Shown here: in pieces, positions 33,705 to 42,352 of the stretch
Numbering within the stretch: the first letter of the stretch is position 1
Layout: each line of letters begins with the position of its first letter
Source of the DNA: Novosphingobium indicum
GTDB lineage: Bacteria > Pseudomonadota > Alphaproteobacteria > Sphingomonadales > Sphingomonadaceae
Assembly: GCF_014645195.1 (NCBI RefSeq)
Contig: NZ_BMLK01000023.1
Location: forward strand, 1-64,000
Direction of reading: 5' to 3'
Length of the DNA: 64,000 nucleotides
Program-made: the position numbers and the translations under genes
The notes under the pieces: generated by a model
What the model was told of the DNA's origin: nothing
What the model saw: the letters and a program-made list of their open reading frames with translations, nothing else
Databases searched by the model: none

Positions 33705-35054
33705 TCAGCGGCGGCCTTCGAGGTAGTCGTTGATCACTTCGTGGAAGCGGCTGATGCGGGTTTCCTGTTCGGCGAGATAAGCCTGCTCGAAGCCCATCGA
33801 ACGCAGGCCCTGCTGCTGGGTGACGGCGAGCGAGAGGTCCTGCGCAAGGAAATCGCCCTGTGCGATCTGCTGGCCTTCGGCGCCGAACAGTTCGGTCTGG
33901 TGCTCGGCCTCTTCGAGAGGGCGCATGCCGTAGATCGTGGCGACCTCGTCCATGCCCTCGACCTCGGGGACCATGTACCAGTAGTCGAAGGTCGACCAGT
34001 TCGGATCATCCGCGTCCGGCTCGGTGCGGAACATGTGCAGGCCTTCGGGCGTGCCGGTCAGTGTCAGGTTCGGAAAGCCGGTGTGGTGGAACTGGTCGGT
34101 CAGTTCGTCGTCCGAAAGCTGGGCCATGTAATGATAGCCCCGTTCCGGCCCGAGCTTGCGGCGGGCCTGCTGCAGGGCAAGGCGCGCCTCCTGCGCGCGG
34201 CCCTCGAACTCGGCCGGGTCGAGATCCCATTCCTTGAGCACATCGGCCCAGAGCGGCATGACGTTGACCGAGGTCTCATAGCGGCTGGAAGGCTGCAGCT
34301 TCTCGATCATGCGGTTGTGCCCGTTCGGGTACATCTCGAAGATCGTCGTCGAATAGTGATCGTCGATCATCGGCTGGAACTGCGGATGCACCGCCGGGAT
34401 GTGGTAGCTCTCGTTGAAGTTGTCGCTGGCGAACTTCCAGTTGGTGTTCACCCGCAGCGTCAGCCACACGACGCGCTTCCAGTTCGCAAGATCCCGGTTG
34501 GCGAGCAGCGACGGGATAGGATCGAGATATTCCATCAGCGGCAGTACGTTGGGATCGAAGCTGTAGAACACGAAACCGCCCCAGGTCTCGCAGGGCAGTT
34601 CCTTCATGCGCAGCTTGCCGCAGGGGTTTCCCTGGGGGAAATCCTCCGGGTCCTGCACTTCGTCGAGCGCGCCGTTAATGTTCCACTTCCAGTTGTGGTA
34701 CGGGCAGGTCAGGTGCTTTGCGACGCCGCCTTCCTCGACATTGACGAGGCGGTTGCCGCGATGGCGGCAGACGTTGAAGAAGGCGCGGACCGAACCGTCT
34801 TCCTGACGGATCATGATCACCGATTCATGCTTGAAGTTATGGACGATGAAATCACCCGTTTCTTCCAGCTGACTTTCGCGTCCGCCTACGTGCCACACGC
34901 GTTTCCACATGTGTTCCCATTCGCGCTCGGCGAATTCCCTGGAATAATAGCGATCACCGGTGATCGCATCGCCGCGCGCCACCGGGAACTGCGCGTCGGG
35001 ATGGGTCGGGTACGTATCGGACTTGGTCGGGGTATCGAGGTAACGGGTCGCCAT
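33705..35054 (-). CDS. Rieske non-heme iron oxygenase alpha subunit (pair B, copy 1)
   Basis: A 449-residue alpha subunit. Cys96, His98, Cys117 and His120 ligate the [2Fe-2S] cluster (CRHRGNRL...CPYHNW). The iron site shows Glu215, His218 and His223 in ESYHIPAVH, again with Glu rather than Asp in the bridging position. It is most similar to the neighbouring copy at 35686-37023 (shared DNFNESYH, QQQGL and RFHE...NDY). The pair is separated by a VOC gene. The substrate is unknown; pair B lies in one operon with a TonB receptor, suggesting the first attack on an imported compound. Confidence 0.92.
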   Translation of the reverse strand: MATRYLDTPTKSDTYPTHPDAQFPVARGDAITGDRYYSREFAEREWEHMWKRVWHVGGRESQLEETGDFIVHNFKHESVIMIRQEDGSVRAFFNVCRHRGNRLVNVEEGGVAKHLTCPYHNWKWNINGALDEVQDPEDFPQGNPCGKLRMKELPCETWGGFVFYSFDPNVLPLMEYLDPIPSLLANRDLANWKRVVWLTLRVNTNWKFASDNFNESYHIPAVHPQFQPMIDDHYSTTIFEMYPNGHNRMIEKLQPSSRYETSVNVMPLWADVLKEWDLDPAEFEGRAQEARLALQQARRKLGPERGYHYMAQLSDDELTDQFHHTGFPNLTLTGTPEGLHMFRTEPDADDPNWSTFDYWYMVPEVEGMDEVATIYGMRPLEEAEHQTELFGAEGQQIAQGDFLAQDLSLAVTQQQGLRSMGFEQAYLAEQETRISRFHEVINDYLEGRR

Positions 35055-35182
35055 GACTTGGTTCCTTTTCGTCCCGGTCTTCTCCCCGGCGCACCGGGTG
35101 GTTGTTGTGTTGTTTTTATCGCTGGTTATTGCGCCTCGGCCGGAAAGCCGGGGCGGATAGGATCGGTCACGCCATCCCAGCC

Positions 35183-35680
35183 CTAGGCTGCGGCAGCGAT
35201 GCGTTCGAAGAAGTCGGTCTGCAGCGGGTTGGCCTCGATCAGTTCGACCATGCAGCCGATTGCCGCGCTGGTATCGATGTAGCTGAAGCGATAGCCGCCG
35301 AATGTGCCGTCGACAGCGGCAACGAAACCCTCGTCGACGTACCGGGAATAGGTCGCGTCGTAATCGTCGGTGTAGATCGCCAGGTGGTGGAAGCCCCCTT
35401 CCCCCTTGGCGATGGTGTCGCGATAGGCGGAAGGTCCATCGCTGTGCTGCTGCACCAGCTCGATCTGCATCCCGCCCGACTGGGCGATGGCGACCGAGAA
35501 ATCGAGCCCGGACGATGCCTCTCCGCGATAGCTGAATTCCTCTAGAACCACGTGCGGGACGTGCAGGAAAGGCCCGATCCCGGTGGTCCGGGTCCAGTTC
35601 GCGCAGGCCGTTTCGATGTCGTCGACCATCATCGCGACCTGCATGAAATGTTTGCCGGGAACACCGGGAGCGGGAACCAC
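35183..35680 (-). CDS. VOC (glyoxalase-like) protein (GTG start)
   Basis: A 165-residue VOC protein. The GTG at 35680 lies five bases after the upstream Rieske stop codon; starting there keeps the conserved KHFMQVAMMVDDIETA opening. An ATG at 35644 would cut into the first strand and is less likely. Blocks such as GIGPFLHVPHV resemble the VOC protein at 13907-14455. It is inserted between the two pair-B Rieske genes, so it may handle a hydroxylated or epimerisable product of these enzymes. 128 bp without a gene separate it from the next Rieske gene. Confidence 0.8.
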   Translation of the reverse strand: MVPAPGVPGKHFMQVAMMVDDIETACANWTRTTGIGPFLHVPHVVLEEFSYRGEASSGLDFSVAIAQSGGMQIELVQQHSDGPSAYRDTIAKGEGGFHHLAIYTDDYDATYSRYVDEGFVAAVDGTFGGYRFSYIDTSAAIGCMVELIEANPLQTDFFERIAAAA

Positions 35681-35685
35681 GACGC

Positions 35686-37023
35686 TTACGCCTTGCCGGC
35701 CGGTTCGACGCCGGCAACGTAGTCGTTGAGCAGTTCATGGAAGCGCTGGATGCGCTTTTCCTGACCCGGCAGGATACAGCCCTTGAAGCCGCGCGAATTG
35801 AGGCCTTGCTGCTGGCTGGTGCCGATCGAAAGGTCCTGATCCGCCACGAAGCCGAGCGACACGCCGTCCCCGTAGACCGAATGGCGCACCACGGCATCAT
35901 GCTCGAGCGGCTCGTTGCCGATCGGCGTGACCACTTCCTTCATGCCTTCGACCGGCGGATAGAGGCACCAGTGCTGGAAGATGCACTTTTCGGGATCGGT
36001 CGGATGCGGTTCGGTGCGCAGCACCTGCAGTTGTTCCGGGCTCATGGTGAGCGTTAAATTGGGAAACAGCGTGCAGTGGAAATAGTCCACGAGCTGCTGG
36101 TCGCTCATGTTCTCGTAATTGGTGTAGCCGCGCGACGGGCCAAGACGGCGCTTCGCCTCGATGATCGCGGCGCGCAGATCGCCGGTGTGCCCGTTGTACT
36201 CGGCCGGATCGATTTCCCAGGCCCGCGCCACGTCGTCGAGCGGAGCGGGTACCTCGGTGGTGTGGTAGTCGACGCGGGTGGTCGCCTGGTGGCCCTTCAT
36301 CCACATCGCGTTGTGGCCCGAGGGATACATCTCGAACAGCGTGTCGGGCAAGCCATCGTTGATGAAGGTCGACAGTTCCGGGTGGATCGTCGGGAGGTGA
36401 TAGCTCTCGTTGAAGTTGTCGCGGATGATCTTCCAGTTGAAGTCCGCATCGCACGAGAGCTTGAGCACGCGCACCCAGTTGTCGACGCCGTAGCCCTTCA
36501 GGCGCTCGGGGAACGGGGCGAGCCATTCATGCAGCGGGGCGACGTCATCGTCCATGCACCAGAACACGAAGGGCCCCCAGGTGTCGCAGCGCAGCTCGGA
36601 CAAGTGCACCTTGCCGCAGGGGCTGCCGCCCTCGAAATCGTCCGGGTCCTGTACCTTGGTGAGCGTCCCGTCGAGGTCGTAGGTCCACGAGTGATAGGCG
36701 CAGGTGATCTTCGCGACGCTGGCCTGTTCACCCAGGATCAGGCGGTTGCCGCGGTGCGGGCAGGCATTGTAGAAGGCCTTGATCGAGCCGTCCTCCTGCT
36801 TGACCATGATGACGGACTCTTTGCCGAAGTTGTGGCGCACGATGTCGCCCGGTTCCTCGAACTCGGCGATCACCGCACCGAGGTGCCAGACCTTGGGCCA
36901 CAGGTTCTTGGTCTCGAGGTCCATCCACTCTTTCGAGATGTAACGCTCGGCGGTGATCGGATCGCCACGCACCGGCATGTCGAAATCGGGCGAGTAGCGC
37001 GAGGCTGTGCTCTGGACGTTCAT
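35686..37023 (-). CDS. Rieske non-heme iron oxygenase alpha subunit (pair B, copy 2)
   Basis: A 445-residue alpha subunit. Cys88, His90, Cys108 and His111 hold the [2Fe-2S] cluster (CPHRGNRL...CAYHSW; Ala replaces the usual Pro in CPxH). Glu206, His209 and His214 (ESYHLPTIH) form the iron-site and bridging set. The protein is a paralogue of the one at 33705 with the same domain order. No beta subunit or reductase lies nearby; electrons may come from the Rieske ferredoxin at 63248 or from outside the window. It starts 14 bp after the SnoaL-like gene. Confidence 0.92.
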   Translation of the reverse strand: MNVQSTASRYSPDFDMPVRGDPITAERYISKEWMDLETKNLWPKVWHLGAVIAEFEEPGDIVRHNFGKESVIMVKQEDGSIKAFYNACPHRGNRLILGEQASVAKITCAYHSWTYDLDGTLTKVQDPDDFEGGSPCGKVHLSELRCDTWGPFVFWCMDDDVAPLHEWLAPFPERLKGYGVDNWVRVLKLSCDADFNWKIIRDNFNESYHLPTIHPELSTFINDGLPDTLFEMYPSGHNAMWMKGHQATTRVDYHTTEVPAPLDDVARAWEIDPAEYNGHTGDLRAAIIEAKRRLGPSRGYTNYENMSDQQLVDYFHCTLFPNLTLTMSPEQLQVLRTEPHPTDPEKCIFQHWCLYPPVEGMKEVVTPIGNEPLEHDAVVRHSVYGDGVSLGFVADQDLSIGTSQQQGLNSRGFKGCILPGQEKRIQRFHELLNDYVAGVEPAGKA

Positions 37024-37036
37024 GGGGGCTTCCTTT

Positions 37037-37591
37037 TCAGATCTTGGCTTGGGGGGAGGAGGTACGGGTCTGGCTGAGATCCGCCCCGCCCCGCGCGCCG
37101 CGCGGAGCAGAGGGATTGGCTTCGAAGAAATCGAGAGAACCGGGATCGTCCTTGACCCAGTCGGTCACCAGCGTGCGGGCGGAAATGCGCCATTCGCCGT
37201 CGCGGCAGGCGTAATCGTCGATATAGCGACCGGCGATGAACAGGTCGCGCACGCCGCCATCCTCGCCTGCCGTGCGGTGCCAGGCCTGGAAGTAGCACTC
37301 GCCCTGCCCGACATCTCCGTTCAGGTCGATCTGCACCTGCCCGAGCAGGTGGTGCGTGGCGTCCATCCCGGCGAGCAGATCCTGCGCGAACGTCACGAAT
37401 TCATCGACACCGCCCTTCATCAGCCCGCAGTCGATCACCGCGTCGGCATGAAAGGCACTGCGCTGCAAATCCGCGTCGAGCCGGTCGAGACCGCGCATAT
37501 AGCGCTGCACGGCAGCGTTGATGTCCCGGCGCGCGGCAAGGTCGCGGATTTCCGCTTCCAGATCGAATGCGGTTGTCATGACCGTTGCCAT
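37037..37591 (-). CDS. SnoaL-like (NTF2-fold) protein with unusual C-terminal tail
   Basis: A 184-residue protein. The NTF2-fold core runs to about residue 155 (IRDLAARRDINAAVQRYMRG near the start). A basic, Pro/Ser-rich tail (PSAPRGARGGADLSQTRT) follows and is not usual for the family. The ATG at 37591 has a GGGAGAGGA site; a second ATG at 37579 is possible. It begins 23 bases after the TonB receptor stop codon and leads into the pair-B Rieske genes. Confidence 0.8.
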   Translation of the reverse strand: MATVMTTAFDLEAEIRDLAARRDINAAVQRYMRGLDRLDADLQRSAFHADAVIDCGLMKGGVDEFVTFAQDLLAGMDATHHLLGQVQIDLNGDVGQGECYFQAWHRTAGEDGGVRDLFIAGRYIDDYACRDGEWRISARTLVTDWVKDDPGSLDFFEANPSAPRGARGGADLSQTRTSSPQAKI

Positions 37592-37613
37592 GCCCGTCCT
37601 CTCCCGTTCATTC

Positions 37614-39833
37614 TCAGAAGCTGTACCGGAAGTTGACGCCATATTCGCGCGGCGCACCGAGCGAGGCTAGCGTGCCGATCCCGGCCAGACTCAGCTTCTG
37701 GTTGAAGTATTTTTCGTTGAACAGATTGCGCGCAAACGCTCCTATTTTCCATCCGGCATCGTCCGGGCCCCAGTTCATGCTGGCATTCACCAGTTCCACC
37801 GGACCGACGCGCTCGACCGGAAGGTTGGTGTAGCTGGTGAACTTGGAGCTGGTGTAGCTGTACTGGGCGTTAGTGCTCAGCGTGCCACTGCCCACCGGCT
37901 GCTTCCAGTTCACCCCGAACGCGGCATTCCACTTCGGCGAGTTCATAAGGCTGTTGCCGGCATAGGACGCGGGCACAAGACCGCCCGTCGCCGGGTCGAG
38001 GACCTGCGTGTCGTATTCCTTGTACTTGGCGTCGAGGTAGGCGAGCGATCCGGTCAGCGTCAGGCCGTAAACAGGAACCGCACTCACTTCGAGTTCGAAG
38101 CCCTTGGTCCGGGCACTGCCGGCATTGGCGATCGAGGCCGAATTCGCGCCCGAGGGATAGGTGATGTTCTGGACCACCTGCATGTCGGAGTACCAGTTGT
38201 AGAACGCGGCCAGGTTCACGCGCAGGTGACGATCAAGCAGGTCCGCCTTGAAGCCGGCCTCAATGGTATCGAGCGTTTCCGGATTGTAGGGCCCGATGTC
38301 CTGCGCAATGGCGATGCGACCGGTAAAACCGCCCGACTTGAAGCCGCGGGCGTAGTAGCCGTAGAGCATCACGTCCGGGTTGATCTTGTAGTCGAGCCCC
38401 ACTTTCCAGCCCACGTTGTCCCACGACTTCTTGCCGCTGGCGACGATCAGGCTGCCCGGAATGACGGGATCGTTGAAGGTCGACTGACCCGAAGCATTGA
38501 AGGTGTTGGCCGTCGTCGAGGTGGCTTCGGTCTTTTCGTGGCTGTAGCGAATGCCCGCCTGCAGGCGCAGGTTATCGGTGATATCCTGATAGAGCTGCGC
38601 GAAACCGGAGAGTGACCAGTTGGTCTGCTCCTGCGTCTGCGGCTGGCCGAGTCCCGGAAGGAATCCGTCGAGCTTGCCCTGCTGGTCAAGCGTATAGTGC
38701 TGACGGAAATAATAACCGCCCAGAATCAGCCGGGTGGTATCGCTCAGATCGACGAGATCGCGCAGTTCCTGGCTGAACTGGTGATGCTTGATGCGGCGGT
38801 GGGTCTGCAGCCACACATTGGTGGTCGCATCATCGTCCGAATAGAGATCGTTGTCGTATTCGCGATAGGCCGTGATCGAGGTGAGATCGCCAATCCCCGT
38901 CGTCAGGTTCTGGGTAAAGGTGGCCGCATAGGAATCGCGATCGTTGGCGTCCGGCTGATCGTAGCTGAGCCCGCGCTTGAAATCGAAGGGGTTGTCGGTC
39001 TGGCCGGGCACATAGAACAGTTCGCCCGGCCCGGCCACGATAACGCCGGTCTGCGATCCGTTGCGGCTGCGCACGTACTGGCCGATCAGCGTCGCGTCGT
39101 AGTCGCCCTGCTCGTACTTCAGGTAACCGCGCAGCGTGGTAATGTTGCGTTCGCCGATACGGCGATTGTCCGCATAGTTACGGAAATAGCCGTCCATCGA
39201 ATTGTGCAGCATCGAGATCTTGCCCGAAAGGTTATCGGTGATCGGAAAGTTCAGCGCCGCATTGAGTTCGAGGTGGTTGTAGTTGCCGTAGACCGCCTCG
39301 AATTCGCCGCCCATCACCCCGGTGGGCTGCTTGGTCACGACATTGATGACGCCGCCGGTGGTATTCGCGCCGAACAGCGTTCCCTGCGGCCCGCGCAGCA
39401 CTTCCACCCGATCGATATCGAACAGCGAGAGCAGCGCAGCCGTGTTCACACCGACAACCACACCATCAACAACGACCGAAACGGTCGTGCCGACATAAGG
39501 GTCGGCGTCGTTCACACCGACGCCGCGGATGGTGAAGACGGCGGAATCGGGCGAGTTCGAAAAGGTATTGATCTGCACATTGGGGATCGAGTTGGACATG
39601 TCCGCAATGTTGTTGACCTGCGCTTCCTGAAGCATCTCCCCAGTGACAGCCGTTACCGAGATCGGCACGTCCTGCTGGCTTTGCGCCTGCTTCTGCGCTG
39701 TCACGACGATCTCTTTCAGCCCTCCTGTAGCCGAACCCTGCGCGCCCTGTTCCTGCGCAAGCGCAGGTGCGGACACCGCCATGCAGGTGCCGGCAAGCAG
39801 GTACGACAGATAGTTCTTCGGCGCGGTCTTCAT
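37614..39833 (-). CDS. TonB-dependent outer-membrane receptor
   Basis: A 739-residue receptor. A signal peptide (residues 1-27, ending ...VSAPALAQ) is followed by a plug domain with EIVVTAQK and VEVLRGPQGTLFGANTTGGV at about residues 130-150, then a long beta-barrel ending in GVNFRYSF with the C-terminal Phe expected for outer-membrane insertion. It probably imports a hydrophobic or bulky carbon source. It is the first gene of an operon receptor-SnoaL-Rieske-VOC-Rieske. I chose the ATG at 39833, after GAGAGGGGAGAG, as it gives a clean signal peptide. A TetR-type regulator gene diverges upstream. Confidence 0.92.
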   Translation of the reverse strand: MKTAPKNYLSYLLAGTCMAVSAPALAQEQGAQGSATGGLKEIVVTAQKQAQSQQDVPISVTAVTGEMLQEAQVNNIADMSNSIPNVQINTFSNSPDSAVFTIRGVGVNDADPYVGTTVSVVVDGVVVGVNTAALLSLFDIDRVEVLRGPQGTLFGANTTGGVINVVTKQPTGVMGGEFEAVYGNYNHLELNAALNFPITDNLSGKISMLHNSMDGYFRNYADNRRIGERNITTLRGYLKYEQGDYDATLIGQYVRSRNGSQTGVIVAGPGELFYVPGQTDNPFDFKRGLSYDQPDANDRDSYAATFTQNLTTGIGDLTSITAYREYDNDLYSDDDATTNVWLQTHRRIKHHQFSQELRDLVDLSDTTRLILGGYYFRQHYTLDQQGKLDGFLPGLGQPQTQEQTNWSLSGFAQLYQDITDNLRLQAGIRYSHEKTEATSTTANTFNASGQSTFNDPVIPGSLIVASGKKSWDNVGWKVGLDYKINPDVMLYGYYARGFKSGGFTGRIAIAQDIGPYNPETLDTIEAGFKADLLDRHLRVNLAAFYNWYSDMQVVQNITYPSGANSASIANAGSARTKGFELEVSAVPVYGLTLTGSLAYLDAKYKEYDTQVLDPATGGLVPASYAGNSLMNSPKWNAAFGVNWKQPVGSGTLSTNAQYSYTSSKFTSYTNLPVERVGPVELVNASMNWGPDDAGWKIGAFARNLFNEKYFNQKLSLAGIGTLASLGAPREYGVNFRYSF

Positions 39834-39889
39834 CCCCAGGCTCTCCCCTCTCCCGATCGTCCGGATCTTGCTGTCCGGCGCGACCTTCT

Positions 39890-39927
39890 TCTGCCGGTTT
39901 CGAATAAACCGACTCATCTGCCGGTTT
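39890..39927. promoter_or_regulatory. candidate TetR operator, CGGTTT/AAACCG repeats
   Basis: TCTGCCGGTTT occurs twice (39890-39900 and 39917-39927), and the first copy forms a perfect inverted repeat CGGTTT-cgaat-AAACCG with 39906-39911. This arrangement in the receptor/tetR divergent region (39834-40009) is what a TetR dimer or pair of dimers would recognise. The remainder of the region shows nothing else obvious. Confidence 0.6.
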
Positions 39928-40009
39928 TTATGCTAGCTTGTGCGCTTCCGGCCCACCTGCGAATTTGGCTAGGTAGTCGCGCAAGCGGCCGAGTAGGATT
40001 TGGGAAGCC

Positions 40010-40687
40010 ATGCAAAGCCAGACGACAGCCATTCGGGACCGGGTGCTCAGCGCCCTGCAGCCCGCCCACGAAACCGAACCGCCGGCGAAATGGCAGCAGC
40101 GCAAAAGCGCGAAAATGCGCGAAAGGCTGGTCTCGGCCGCGGTCGATTGCCTTGTCGAGAATGGCTATCCCGGCCTGACCACGGCCGCAGTGGCTGCGCG
40201 ATCGGGCGTTTCACGCGGGGCGATGCACCATCACTTCCAGACGCGCATGGAACTCGTCGCCGCCGTCGTCGACCATGTCGTCTATCACCGCATGCGCACC
40301 TTCCTTGCCGACTATTTCGAGGCCGTGGAGCAGCGCAAGGACGAGCCGCTGATCGAACTCGCCTGTGCCGCGCACTGGCGTTCCGTCCAGACCCGCGACT
40401 ATGCCGCCTGGCTGGAACTGACCGTCGCCGCCCGCACCGACACCGAGCTTGCGGCCATCTTCGATCCCGCCGCCCGCCGCTACGACGAGGTGTGGACCAG
40501 CGAGATGATCGAGGCTTTCCCGCAGTGGCAAGACCACTGGGATCTGCTGAAGCTCGCGAACGATTTTACCAGCGCGATCCACATGGGCATGCTGCTGCAC
40601 GGCCCCATGTTCGGCTCGCCCGAACGCATGGAGCGCCTGCAGCGCTTTGCCGCCCGTACCATGCAGGAGCTTTACGAGAATCGCTGA
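40010..40687 (+). CDS. TetR-family transcriptional regulator
   Basis: A 225-residue TetR regulator. The N-terminal helix-turn-helix (residues about 36-82) includes LTTAAVAARSGVSRGAMHHHF, followed by an all-helical ligand-binding domain. It diverges from the TonB receptor operon across the CGGTTT/AAACCG repeats, so it likely represses that operon until a pathway compound binds. The gene is followed by a possible promoter element for the SDR-SnoaL genes. Confidence 0.9.
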   Translation: MQSQTTAIRDRVLSALQPAHETEPPAKWQQRKSAKMRERLVSAAVDCLVENGYPGLTTAAVAARSGVSRGAMHHHFQTRMELVAAVVDHVVYHRMRTFLADYFEAVEQRKDEPLIELACAAHWRSVQTRDYAAWLELTVAARTDTELAAIFDPAARRYDEVWTSEMIEAFPQWQDHWDLLKLANDFTSAIHMGMLLHGPMFGSPERMERLQRFAARTMQELYENR

Positions 40688-40709
40688 CGCCGGGAGCTCA
40701 GGGTTGCTC

Positions 40710-40724
40710 TCACAAGTGACAGGT
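40710..40724 (+). promoter_or_regulatory. recurring promoter element TCACAAGTGACAGGT
   Basis: A 15-bp element upstream of the SDR gene (start 40837). Close relatives occur at 49544 (TCACAAATGTCAGGT) and on the minus strand at 63241-63227 (TCACCTGTGACAGGT); a core match AGTGGCAGGT lies at 54902. The TCACnnGTGA part is itself palindromic. It is best explained as a binding site of one shared regulator or as part of a promoter. Confidence 0.6.
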
Positions 40725-40836
40725 AGCCTGCGCCGCCCGCGTCTTTCAGACTTCGCCCCAAGACGAAGATCGAATCCGGCCTGCCGGCACGCGGCGGAGC
40801 CACAGGTTCGACGAGAGGACCCTAGAAAGGAATCCC

Positions 40837-41523
40837 ATGGCCAACGTGGCAATCACCGGCGCCGGTCGCGGTATCGCATTGGAACTCGCCAGGCAGCATC
40901 TGGCCAAGGGGGACCGCGTCTATGCGCTCGTCCGCAACCCTGCCGGTTCCGAGGCGCTCAATGACCTGGCGGCAGGCTCCGATGGCAAGCTGACGGTCCA
41001 TACCATGGACGTCGGCAGCGACGAATCCGTGCAGGCCGGGGCAGCCGCGACCGGCGATGGGCCGATCGACCTGCTTTACAACGTGGCAGGTATCGTCGGC
41101 GAAATGGCGCCGCAGCTCGACAAGGTGGACTGGAAAGATTTCGACGACGCCATCGAGATCATGCTCAAGGGGCCGCTACGCGTGCTGGCCGCGTTCCTGC
41201 CGCGCATGAGCGCGGGCAGCAAGGTAATGAACTTCTCCAGCCAGCTCGCCGCCTCGACCTGGCCCTACGGCGGATTCTATCCCTATGTCGCCACCAAGGC
41301 CGGGCTCAACCGCATGATGCGCTCCGTGGCCATCGACCTGAAGGATCGCGGAATCGTCGTCGGGCTGATCCATCCGGGCTACGTCCAGACCGACATGGGC
41401 GGCCCCGATGCCGAGATCACGCCGGAAGACAGCGCCAATCAGATCATCGCGCTCGCCGAAGGCTGGAAGCTCGAGGACACCGGCGAGTTCTTCAAGTGGA
41501 ACGGCGAAAAGCACGACTGGTAA
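40837..41523 (+). CDS. SDR-family oxidoreductase
   Basis: A 228-residue short SDR. The nucleotide motif is TGAGRGIA (7-14), with Ala in place of the last Gly, and the catalytic pair is Tyr150/Lys154 (YVATK). The usual NNAG is NVAG. Compared with classical SDRs it lacks part of the C-terminal region and resembles C-factor-like forms. The ATG follows GAAAGGA. It is 13 bp upstream of a SnoaL-like gene, with which it forms a two-gene operon. Confidence 0.88.
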   Translation: MANVAITGAGRGIALELARQHLAKGDRVYALVRNPAGSEALNDLAAGSDGKLTVHTMDVGSDESVQAGAAATGDGPIDLLYNVAGIVGEMAPQLDKVDWKDFDDAIEIMLKGPLRVLAAFLPRMSAGSKVMNFSSQLAASTWPYGGFYPYVATKAGLNRMMRSVAIDLKDRGIVVGLIHPGYVQTDMGGPDAEITPEDSANQIIALAEGWKLEDTGEFFKWNGEKHDW

Positions 41524-41536
41524 GGAGACGCAGATC

Positions 41537-41971
41537 ATGGCCTTTACCGGACCCGTCGACGACCGCCTCGCGATCCGCGAACTGATGGATACCCACGCCC
41601 ACGGCGTGATGACCAGGGACCCCGAGCTGTGGGGCTCGATCTGGGCTGAAGATGCCTACTGGGAATTGCCCGAATACCCCGACCTCGGCGGATTCGACGG
41701 CAAGGAAACGATCGTCGACGCCTGGACCGAATCCATGAAGCGCTACGGGCTCGAAGAGATGTCGAAGCCGATGATCTACTTCATGCAGCCGGGGGCCATC
41801 GAGATCGAGGGCAACCGGGCGAAGACCGTCGCGTACACCATCGAGATCTACGACGATCCCGACACCGGCAAGCGCACGCGCACAACCGGCCGCTACGACG
41901 ACGAACTGGAAAAGCGTGACGGACAATGGCTCTTCACCCGCCGCGCCTATCGCTCGGTCCTCAACGACTGA
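41537..41971 (+). CDS. SnoaL-like (NTF2-fold) protein
   Basis: A 144-residue NTF2-fold protein that begins MAFTGPVDDRLAIRELMDTH after AAGGAGA. It is a close paralogue of the protein at 62740-63168: both have FTGPxxDRLAIREL, WAEDAxWxLPxYP and QPGAIEI-type blocks. The paralogues differ in partner genes (SDR here, Rieske ferredoxin there). A dehydratase or isomerase role is possible, but no catalytic residues can be named. Confidence 0.85.
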   Translation: MAFTGPVDDRLAIRELMDTHAHGVMTRDPELWGSIWAEDAYWELPEYPDLGGFDGKETIVDAWTESMKRYGLEEMSKPMIYFMQPGAIEIEGNRAKTVAYTIEIYDDPDTGKRTRTTGRYDDELEKRDGQWLFTRRAYRSVLND

Positions 41972-41992
41972 AACAGCACGCCGCCGCTCGCA

Positions 41993-42352
41993 TCAGCCGA
42001 GCGGCGGCATCTCCGACCGACTTTCTGAGACGCTGAAAGTCCGCATCCGGCTGCGATCGAACAGCTTTTCCTCATCCTCGACGATCGTCGCCATTGTCGC
42101 CGGATCGCCCATCGCGGCAAAGCACGCATCGCGCGTGGCCGCGTCGGGAAAGTCGATTTCCAGGATCACGTCGAAATCCTGCTCCTGATCGATACCGTCG
42201 GCAGGTTCGATGAATCGGCGGGCATAGCGCGTGGCGTATCCGGCCAGGACTTTCTCGCCGATGAGACGGTGATTGTTCTCGTAATAGGCGCGGAAGTCTT
42301 CCCGGCTCATGCCTGCCCTGCGCTTGAGCAGCGAAATGCCCGTAACCGTCAC
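41993..42352 (-). CDS. EthD-like dimeric alpha-beta-barrel protein (GTG start)
   Basis: A 119-residue protein. From GTG 42352 it reads VTVTGISLLKRRAGMSREDF, a standard EthD-family opening, followed by the AYYENNHRLIGEKVLAGY helix and strand. The start GTG overlaps the TGA of the TIM-barrel gene (GTGA). EthD domains occur in ether- and aromatic-degradation clusters, with unclear chemistry. It is the last gene of the operon that starts with the Rieske gene at 44345; its stop lies 21 bp from the stop of the SnoaL-like gene. Confidence 0.78.
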   Translation of the reverse strand: MTVTGISLLKRRAGMSREDFRAYYENNHRLIGEKVLAGYATRYARRFIEPADGIDQEQDFDVILEIDFPDAATRDACFAAMGDPATMATIVEDEEKLFDRSRMRTFSVSESRSEMPPLG

